A DNA stretch of 5,466 nt, from positions 1-5,466 of the forward strand of contig JAIOTT010000089.1 in NCBI GenBank assembly GCA_021106655.1, in the 5' to 3' direction. Below, in pieces: positions 1 through 5,096 of the stretch. Made by a program: the position numbers and the translations under genes. The stretch comes from Bacteroidales bacterium. GTDB taxonomy: Bacteria > Bacteroidota > Bacteroidia > Bacteroidales > SMBSF77. How positions within the stretch are numbered: the stretch's first letter is position 1; each line of letters starts with the position of its first letter. The notes below the pieces were generated by a model. That model made no database searches. It was given only the letters and a program-made list of their open reading frames with translations, and had not been told where the DNA came from.

Positions 1-865
1 GCAAAACATCATTCCTGTCATTGATACTGCACTTAAAGAGGCAAATATAAACAAAAATCAGCTTAGTGCTATTGGTTTTACACGCGGGCCGGGATTATTG
101 GGGTCGTTATTGGTTGGCACATCATTTGCAAAGTCATTTGCTCTTGGCCTCGGCATTCCGTTAATAGAAGTTGATCACCTTCAGGCACATATTCTTGCAC
201 ATTTCATTAATAATAAAAATAATATACCACCTTCATTCCCATTTCTATGCCTTACTGTTTCTGGCGGGCACACCCAGATCATCAGGATTAATGATCATTT
301 TGATATGGAGATTCTTGGGCGAACAATTGATGATGCTGCCGGAGAAGCTTTTGATAAAGCTGCCAAGATTATGGGTTTACCGTATCCCGGAGGGCCTTCT
401 ATTGATAAGCTTGCTAAAGAAGGTAATCCTGATGCATTTTTATTTCCTGAACCAAAGGTACAAGGTCTGGATTTTAGCTTCAGTGGTTTAAAAACTTCAT
501 TTTTGTACTTTCTGAGAGACAAATTAAAAATAAATCCGGAATTTATTACAGAAAATAAAGCCGACCTCTGTGCATCTATTCAATCGAAGATAGTAAGTAT
601 TTTAATAAAAAAACTAAAACAAGCGGCAGAAGAAACATCTATAAAAGAAGTTGCAATTGCAGGAGGCGTTTCGGCCAATTCTTTATTGAGGAAATCACTA
701 CTTATTGCAGCAAAGGAATCAGGTTGGACAGCGCATATCCCTGAAATAAGCTACAGTACCGATAATGCTGCCATGATAGCGGTTACAGCTTATTACAAAT
801 ATCTTAAAAATGAATTTACCCACCAGAAAGTAACTCCTTACGCAAGAGCTAATATTTTAAAATAG
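1..865 (+). CDS. tsaD: tRNA N6-adenosine threonylcarbamoyltransferase TsaD, 5'-truncated by window edge
   Basis: TsaD transfers the threonylcarbamoyl group from threonylcarbamoyl-AMP to A37 of tRNAs that read ANN codons, giving t6A. In bacteria it works in the cytoplasm with TsaB and TsaE. The frame is open from position 2, so the gene starts outside the window; about 287 residues are visible of a usual 330-345, so roughly 50 are missing. Hallmarks in order (numbered from position 2): RGPGLLGSL near residue 28, the metal-binding HLQAH at residues 59-63, LTVSGGHTQI, TIDDAAGEAFDKAAK, GLPYPGGPSID, FSFSGLKTS, AGGVSANSLLR, and near the C-terminus STDNAAMIA, whose Asp is a metal ligand in the family. 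A TTG at 98 is internal and is not the start. The gene ends in TAG at 863-865 with no obvious terminator hairpin. All family motifs in the visible part look intact. The identification is secure. Confidence 0.97.
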   Translation, partial: QNIIPVIDTALKEANINKNQLSAIGFTRGPGLLGSLLVGTSFAKSFALGLGIPLIEVDHLQAHILAHFINNKNNIPPSFPFLCLTVSGGHTQIIRINDHFDMEILGRTIDDAAGEAFDKAAKIMGLPYPGGPSIDKLAKEGNPDAFLFPEPKVQGLDFSFSGLKTSFLYFLRDKLKINPEFITENKADLCASIQSKIVSILIKKLKQAAEETSIKEVAIAGGVSANSLLRKSLLIAAKESGWTAHIPEISYSTDNAAMIAVTAYYKYLKNEFTHQKVTPYARANILK

Positions 866-1119
866 CCTTATACTCATCCAAAACGGATAGCTGCTAATTC
901 ATAGTAGTCAAATTCTCATTCTATCTTGTTTCCGGCAGCTTCCTGATATAATTTTACCCTGAATTTAATTCCAATTTGATAATAATTGCGGTCTGTATTT
1001 CTTTTCAATATGCAAGGCCACAGAAATGATGAAGGGAGGTGTTGCAGGGATAGAGTGGAGATAAGAAAAGTTACAATAAAAGAATCAATCAAATATTTAT
1101 TTAATACAATTTAAAAATT
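866..1119. other. Intergenic spacer between tsaD and the small secreted-protein genes
   Basis: This 254-bp stretch holds no convincing gene. The part near 1021-1070 is purine-rich on the + strand and contains GGGAGGT. A 12-codon ATG frame there (1026-1064) is too short to call. On the - strand one frame stays open from a TTG at 1092 to a TGA at 916-918 (58 residues). It has no ATG and crosses the likely promoter region of the next gene. No strong rho-independent terminator follows tsaD, and no good match to the Bacteroidota promoter (TTG about 20 bp before TAnnTTTG) is visible. The closest is TTTG at 975-978 with TATTTCTT at 996-1003, which is weak. Confidence 0.5.
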
Positions 1120-1485
1120 ATGAAAAAGAATATCTTATTTACAGTTTTAATCGGGATGATGATAATGTTCCAAAGCCTAAGTTTTGGTGCGGAGTTGACA
1201 ATTTATGGGTCTGGTGGAATAACAATTAACCCACAAAACGGAGAAGTTACAGTTTGTCCAACAGCATCCACAGAAAAATGTGCAACACTAATTATAGAAC
1301 CTGATGAGATAAAAATTTTAGATGGTAATGCACAGGGCAATTATCCGGGTCAGGGAATAAACGGTGTTATCACAACTGAAGATGGACAGTCCATAAACGT
1401 CCAAATTATCCAGGGCAACATTTCAGTAGGATCAAATGGAGAATATGTTCTGAGTAGTTTTGATATTAAAGTAATTAATCCTTAA
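1120..1485 (+). CDS. Small secreted two-cysteine protein, first of a paralogous pair
   Basis: I do not recognise a named family. The 121-residue product begins MKKN, has a hydrophobic core (residues 5-20) and a likely signal peptidase I site around SFG/A (residues 21-24), so a mature protein of about 98 residues is exported. The mature part has only two cysteines, C46 and C54, in VCP-TASTE-KCATL, preceded by IYGSGG (28-33) and followed by an EIK segment. The remainder is rich in Gly, Asn, Ile and Val and looks beta-stranded, with no membrane segment after the signal. The next gene, 12 bp downstream, encodes a diverged copy with the same cysteine spacing, so duplication and co-transcription are likely. 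The ATG at 1120 is favoured because it gives a complete signal peptide; no Shine-Dalgarno sequence precedes it. Export is well supported. An internal disulfide is inferred, and the function is unknown. Confidence 0.85.
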   Translation: MKKNILFTVLIGMMIMFQSLSFGAELTIYGSGGITINPQNGEVTVCPTASTEKCATLIIEPDEIKILDGNAQGNYPGQGINGVITTEDGQSINVQIIQGNISVGSNGEYVLSSFDIKVINP

Positions 1486-1497
1486 ACATTAAAGAAA

Positions 1498-1860
1498 ATG
1501 AAGAAATATTCAATAGTATTTGCTCTATGCTTATTTTGCATGACCTTACTACCCACCGAATCATCGGCGGTTGAAATAGGGATATACGGTAAGGCAGGAG
1601 CATATTATCAAAACGGAAAATGGAAAGTATGTCCCGGTTTCAGACTTAAGAAATGTGCGACCTTAAATATCTCATGGCAGGAAATTAAGGATTGGGTTTT
1701 CGGATCTGAACAAGCTCCATCAGGTATAGTGGAAGTATATGATAATGAAGGTGCGGTAGATTATATTATTTCAGTAACAGTTGTTGGGATAAACAGCAAT
1801 ATAACAAATAGCAGTTCACCTCCGGAATATATAAACGGTGATGATATAATTTTTGAGTGA
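1498..1860 (+). CDS. Small secreted two-cysteine protein, second of a paralogous pair
   Basis: This 120-residue protein of unrecognised family has a signal peptide (MKKY, hydrophobic residues 6-18) with a likely cleavage after SSA at residue 24, leaving about 96 exported residues. Two further cysteines (C11, C14) lie inside the signal and would be lost. The mature start VEIGIYGKAG (25-34) and VCP-GFRLK-KCATL (44-55) align with the upstream protein: C45 and C53 are eight positions apart, as C46 and C54 are there, and EIK follows in both. After this core the copies diverge, although both keep a GIV/GVI strand followed by an acidic turn. The C-terminus is Ser/Asn/Pro-rich and ends in acidic residues. 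The gene starts 12 bp after the previous stop and very probably shares its mRNA. Binding, structural or substrate roles are all possible, and the sequence does not decide among them. Confidence 0.85.
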   Translation: MKKYSIVFALCLFCMTLLPTESSAVEIGIYGKAGAYYQNGKWKVCPGFRLKKCATLNISWQEIKDWVFGSEQAPSGIVEVYDNEGAVDYIISVTVVGINSNITNSSSPPEYINGDDIIFE

Positions 1861-1911
1861 ATTTATTAGAATTCTCTTTCAATCTGTTATATATATTCCT
1901 GATAAATTTAT

Positions 1912-1919
1912 TATCTTTA
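1912..1919 (+). promoter_or_regulatory. Possible Bacteroidota-type -7 element (TATCTTTA)
   Basis: TATCTTTA matches TAnnTTTG at seven of eight positions and lies about 35 bp before the ATG of the 598-residue protein, inside a 93-bp gap. No clear TTG -33 element is found 17-23 bp upstream, so the call is weak. If real, the third gene could be transcribed separately from the two small genes. Confidence 0.25.
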
Positions 1920-1953
1920 TCTGCCGGATATTAATTAATTTAAATATTGAAAT

Positions 1954-3750
1954 ATGAAAAAACAATTTTTTTTACTGGTGACCATCTTCCTGACCATCAA
2001 TTGCTTCCCCGGGCAACCGGATTCAATAAGCATTATCAATGATCAGGATTTGCACAGGCTTATTCAATTAAAAGGAACAAATGAAATAATTAAGGATTAC
2101 TTTACTAATAATAAGATAGTCAGCAATTCTGATTATATAATAGCAATTATTCTTCCTCCAATGGGATGCCCAAGGTGTGAAGGACTGATAAGTCCCTTTT
2201 TAAAAGATGTAAACAAGTTTGATTCAACATTAAATACTGCAATTTTTGTATTTTATTCCAAATCAAAACCAATATATCAATATTTAAAGGATAGAAAATA
2301 TCCGGCAGATGACTTCTACATTTTCACAAATAATGACTTTCTTGGGAATTTCTATTTTTCATCTGTAAGTCTTCAGGTCCCATACTTTGCGAAATTTAAT
2401 ATTAAGACAGGGGACTTGGTACTATCAAAATCAACACTTGGTCTGGATTATAATTCAGATGTTGGAAAAAGTTTTGTTGATGCTAAAAGTCCATGTGAAA
2501 AATATGATAAGGATATTGGATCACCTCTTTCTATTCAGAATAAAACACTATCCATTAGATTAAATCTTGACTCATTGTCTGAGTTTAAGAATAATTTTCT
2601 TAGCAATTACAGAATCTTCACTGTTAAAGAAGATGAAAACTTCCTTTTATCGGAGATACGAAGGATATCATTTTCCGAAGATCTGAAATACATCTCGTTT
2701 ATGGATGATCTGACAAATTCCATTTGTGTATATTCCAAGCATGATGAATATTACACTCTGGTTAGAAACATCCGTGCCGGGGAATATGAAGACAAACTTT
2801 TTTTTGACAAACAGTTGGGAGATGCAATGTTCAAGTTTCTTAAAGGTATGAACATTATAAACTCCATGTACTTTAACAGTGAGATTTTTGGCGATTCGGT
2901 GATCATTTCCACATCTTTGCCTGAAGTATTTTATGAAGATGTAGAGGCAGAAAAAATTGCTTATATTAATAAAATAGTTTTTTTGATTAGAAACATATAC
3001 AATGCTGACTTTTCTTCATACATTACATTAGATACAAATTTTTCTATAGTAAGTTTCGAACATACCAATGCAAGGTTTTTCCCTGAAAATGATAAAATAA
3101 TCATTCCGGTTTCGAAAGGCTGGCCTGTATCCGGAACCGGCTCCGTACCTAAGAATGATCCTTTGGAAAACCCTTTTATTTCTGAATTCTACAATTTTAC
3201 GCCAGGATTTGCTCAATTTGATATGTCAGGGAAATTTCAAAAGTTTATTGGCTCCATCGATACGATCTATGCCTTTTATAAACTTGGATACACTTACTTT
3301 AAACCATTAGTCAAATTTTATGATAGTAGTTACTGGCTTGCTGATTCTTATGCAGGTACGATCAGGAAGTATGATATCAACAAGGGAGAATATTCTAATA
3401 AAGAGGCGGTGTTATTCTCTATTCCTGAAATCCAAAAAAAATTAATTACAGCCCAGGAAGGAACATTAGAATACATTAAATCTTTCAATGCATTTCTTAA
3501 TAATTATATAATAGACTTTGTGGTTCTTGACAATGAGGTTTTGTCTTTAGTCAAATCAGGTAGCTATTACTTATTGCTAAGATATAGTTTTATTGATAAT
3601 AAAATTCTGGACCAAAAGATCATTCCAAATAAAATCTCAGATTACAATTGTAACTCACTACATATCAAAAAAATCGGCAATAAAGCCCTGGTTTTAGGTG
3701 CCTATGAGTCTGATCTGGAAAGTGTGATTGTGGAATTCGATTGTAATTAG
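1954..3750 (+). CDS. Exported thioredoxin-like (CPRC) protein with beta-propeller-like C-terminal region
   Basis: This is a 598-residue exported protein that I cannot assign to a named family. Residues 1-16 form a signal peptide. C17 in TINC could be a relaxed lipobox, but Asn just before the Cys is unusual, so lipoprotein status is open. Residues about 40-165 look like a thioredoxin fold: a hydrophobic strand (YIIAIILPP, 61-69) leads into GCPRCEG with C72 and C75, then a helix, a second strand (TAIFVFYS), and VPYFAKFNIKTGD (142-154), which fits the cis-Pro loop and following strand, with P143 as candidate cis-Pro. Residues about 190-598 are strand-rich, with pieces such as FAQFDMSGKFQKFIG (419-433) and WLADSYAGTIRKYDINKGE (461-479), which recall the blades of Bacteroidota six-bladed propeller lipoproteins (BF3164/TolB-like). 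It lies 93 bp after the small secreted proteins on the same strand. The stop TAG is inside the first unit of the downstream repeat array. A redox or ligand-binding role outside the cytoplasm is inferred. Confidence 0.85.
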   Translation: MKKQFFLLVTIFLTINCFPGQPDSISIINDQDLHRLIQLKGTNEIIKDYFTNNKIVSNSDYIIAIILPPMGCPRCEGLISPFLKDVNKFDSTLNTAIFVFYSKSKPIYQYLKDRKYPADDFYIFTNNDFLGNFYFSSVSLQVPYFAKFNIKTGDLVLSKSTLGLDYNSDVGKSFVDAKSPCEKYDKDIGSPLSIQNKTLSIRLNLDSLSEFKNNFLSNYRIFTVKEDENFLLSEIRRISFSEDLKYISFMDDLTNSICVYSKHDEYYTLVRNIRAGEYEDKLFFDKQLGDAMFKFLKGMNIINSMYFNSEIFGDSVIISTSLPEVFYEDVEAEKIAYINKIVFLIRNIYNADFSSYITLDTNFSIVSFEHTNARFFPENDKIIIPVSKGWPVSGTGSVPKNDPLENPFISEFYNFTPGFAQFDMSGKFQKFIGSIDTIYAFYKLGYTYFKPLVKFYDSSYWLADSYAGTIRKYDINKGEYSNKEAVLFSIPEIQKKLITAQEGTLEYIKSFNAFLNNYIIDFVVLDNEVLSLVKSGSYYLLLRYSFIDNKILDQKIIPNKISDYNCNSLHIKKIGNKALVLGAYESDLESVIVEFDCN

Positions 3751-3823
3751 GTGGTCATTAGGTAGTAATTAGGTGGTAATTAGGTAGTAATTGGGTGGTA
3801 ATTCAATGGTAATTAGGTTGTAA
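3740..3823 (+). repeat. 11-bp tandem repeat array (GTRGTAATTAG), left arm
   Basis: Seven complete 11-bp units run in exact register from 3740 to 3816: ATTGTAATTAG, GTGGTCATTAG, GTAGTAATTAG, GTGGTAATTAG, GTAGTAATTGG, GTGGTAATTCA and ATGGTAATTAG. A partial GTTGTAA follows. The third base alternates G/A through units 2-6, suggesting a 22-bp double unit. The first unit supplies the last codons and TAG stop of the upstream gene. Because 11 is not a multiple of 3, the TAA/TAG triplets in the units fall in all three frames. Confidence 0.9.
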
Positions 3824-3848
3824 CACTCCAAAATTACAATCTAATTAC
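3809..3848. terminator. Hairpin between convergent genes, candidate bidirectional terminator
   Basis: The arms 3809-3823 (GTAATTAGGTTGTAA) and 3834-3848 (TTACAATCTAATTAC) are reverse complements over 15 positions except one, which would be a G-U pair in RNA read from the + strand. The loop is 10 nt (3824-3833). It lies 59 bp past the + strand stop and 60 bp past the - strand stop. The stem is AT-rich and lacks a long U tract, so it is not a classical intrinsic terminator. The convergent position is the main functional argument. Confidence 0.5.
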
Positions 3849-3911
3849 GCGAAGCGAATTACGTTCGAAGCACAAATTACACGAAGTAAATTACGCGAAG
3901 CCAATGACTAC
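3832..3911 (-). repeat. Inverted-orientation GTAATT repeat cluster, right arm
   Basis: Read on the - strand, GTAATT occurs at 3832-3837, 3843-3848, 3857-3862, 3875-3880 and 3889-3894 (AATTAC on the + strand), with a GTCATT at 3903-3908. Spacing is 11 to 18 bp. Four copies of CTTCG (CGAAG on +, at 3850, 3866, 3882 and 3896) alternate with them. The outermost unit, 3901-3911, reads GTAGTCATTGG on the - strand. That is a one-base variant of the left-arm unit GTAGTAATTGG, and it contains the stop codon of the radical SAM gene. Confidence 0.8.
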
Positions 3912-4840
3912 TTCCCCTTATAAAACACTCCTCTTTCCTGCCGGATAGCTTCTATTTTAGCTTCAGCTTCCAGAACATCAAGGTATTTGTTAACTTCACT
4001 GATATGTGATCCAAGTATTTTAGCAATATCATCTGCTGTACAAGGTCGCCTGAATATTGTTTCCAGAATAGCACTTTCAGTATCTTCGCGATAGGATCTT
4101 ATATCTTTTCTCTTCTTTGGAGGAGAAATGATCTCCACATTGGTAAGCTTCCAGTAATCAACAATTTTTTGTAGCTCTGCATTGGTGGCTGCCCTTATTC
4201 CCGTCACAACACCGGGACGGTCGAGAGTGTTTAATTGTATTGTGTCCGGCTTGATCCTTTCAAATGCCTTTCTGAGAAGATCTAAATCATTGTAACTGTC
4301 ATTTAAACCTGGAACAATCAGAACCTCCAACCAAATCTTTCCTTTGTATTCATTCCGGAAATCCACCAATCCCTGAATATAATCCTTCAGCTTAAGTTTG
4401 TTTTCAGGCCTGTTGATCTTTCTAAAGCTAAGCTCTGATGCAGCATCAAGTGATGGTATTACCAGGTCACTGTTTAATATCTCTTTTCTGACTTCTTCAA
4501 GATGGAATAATGTTCCATTTGTTAAAAGTGCTAATGGGATAGCAGGATAAGTGCTTTTTATAAAACTGATGACGTCACCAATACGGGAATTAAGAGTTGG
4601 CTCTCCTGATCCTGAGAAGGTCATATATTCAGGAGCAGGATTGTTATCCATAAAGTGTTTAATCTCAACTATTAAATCATCATATGGAATGTATTCTTTT
4701 CTTTCACTTGTTAATACTGTTGTTGCGCCACACTCACAATATATACAGTTGAGTGAGCAAAGCTTATGAAATACCAGATCTAAACCCAACGACATTCCTA
4801 AACGCCTCGATGGTACCGGCCCGAAAAGATACTTGTACAT
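3908..4840 (-). CDS. Radical SAM protein, COG0731 (wyosine-synthase-like) family
   Basis: This 310-residue protein has the conserved opening FGPVPSRRLGMSLGLDL (6-22) of the COG0731 group, followed by the radical SAM cluster motif C28-x3-C32-x2-C35, which would hold the [4Fe-4S] cluster that cleaves S-adenosylmethionine. GSGEPTL (77-83) is the SAM-contacting glycine-rich motif. LLTNGTL (105-111), VIPSLDA (127-133) and VPGLND (176-181) mark later strands of the partial TIM barrel. Residues about 255-305 look like a small winged-helix segment (TADDIAKILG, then VNKYLDVLEAEAKI). Some archaeal relatives make wyosine bases in tRNA-Phe; the bacterial members have no settled substrate that I know of. 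It is likely cytoplasmic. The start at 4840 is favoured because the conserved N-terminal motif begins six residues in. It converges on the preceding gene, so no operon links them. The family call is strong and the substrate is unknown. Confidence 0.93.
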   Translation of the reverse strand: MYKYLFGPVPSRRLGMSLGLDLVFHKLCSLNCIYCECGATTVLTSERKEYIPYDDLIVEIKHFMDNNPAPEYMTFSGSGEPTLNSRIGDVISFIKSTYPAIPLALLTNGTLFHLEEVRKEILNSDLVIPSLDAASELSFRKINRPENKLKLKDYIQGLVDFRNEYKGKIWLEVLIVPGLNDSYNDLDLLRKAFERIKPDTIQLNTLDRPGVVTGIRAATNAELQKIVDYWKLTNVEIISPPKKRKDIRSYREDTESAILETIFRRPCTADDIAKILGSHISEVNKYLDVLEAEAKIEAIRQERGVFYKGK

Positions 4841-4953
4841 AGTATTGGAATTTTAATATTGCTAAAAAATTAAACAAACAACGTGGGAATTAATAATTAT
4901 ATTCTACACAAAGAAGTAAATATATGTGAATAAAATGAATTTTTTAATAAAAA

Positions 4954-4983
4954 GCTGATAATTTTTTGTAATGACTTATCAGC
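4954..4983. repeat. Perfect 8-bp inverted repeat in divergent intergenic region, followed by T tract
   Basis: GCTGATAA (4954-4961) and TTATCAGC (4976-4983) are perfect reverse complements separated by 14 nt. A run of ten T (4990-4999) follows six bases later on the + strand. It lies between the start of the - strand radical SAM gene (ATG at 4840) and the + strand gene starting at 5097. It could be an operator for either, or a terminator of a short + strand transcript; no + strand gene ends just before it. The rest of the 256-bp gap is AT-rich with no gene seen. Confidence 0.45.
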
Positions 4984-5000
4984 GTATCATTTTTTTTTTA

Positions 5001-5008
5001 TACTTTTA
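5001..5008 (+). promoter_or_regulatory. Possible -7 element (TACTTTTA) before the 5097 gene
   Basis: TACTTTTA matches the Bacteroidota TAnnTTTG consensus at seven of eight positions and lies about 90 bp before the ATG at 5097. A TTTG at 4965-4968 is 32 bp upstream, outside the usual 17-23 bp spacing, so support is weak. Confidence 0.2.
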
Positions 5009-5096
5009 TGCAAAAGGGAAAACAGTGATCAGTATCCAGTCCACAATAGGCATTATAAAGACTGAAGACTGAAACACAAAACACGGAACTTATTAT

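Noticed and set aside
171..491. + strand open frame of 106 codons inside tsaD
   Set aside because: It fully overlaps conserved tsaD codons in another frame and has no recognisable protein character.
295..522. - strand open frame inside tsaD
   Set aside because: It is antisense to the best-conserved TsaD motifs and is a shadow frame.
98..865. tsaD starting at TTG 98
   Set aside because: The frame is open to the window edge, and conserved TsaD sequence (TRGPGLLGSL) lies across and before this codon, so 98 is internal.
1026..1064. 12-codon ATG frame in the spacer
   Set aside because: It is too short, has no supporting context, and is explained by purine-rich sequence.
1120..1860. Small genes as NVEALA-family peptides or RiPP precursors modified by the radical SAM protein
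   Set aside because: Neither contains an NVEALA motif or a double-glycine leader; both have ordinary signal peptides. The radical SAM gene is on the opposite strand, convergent, and of the COG0731 type without a visible peptide-recognition or SPASM-type cysteine-rich C-terminus.
3028..3216. - strand open frame of 62 codons
   Set aside because: It lies inside the 598-residue gene, with no signal of its own.
3740..3911. CRISPR array
   Set aside because: Units are 11-18 bp with no unique spacers of constant length and no cas genes nearby; the repeats are contiguous and change orientation at a hairpin.
4551..4769. + strand open frame of 72 codons
   Set aside because: It is antisense to the conserved N-terminal half of the radical SAM gene and is a shadow frame.
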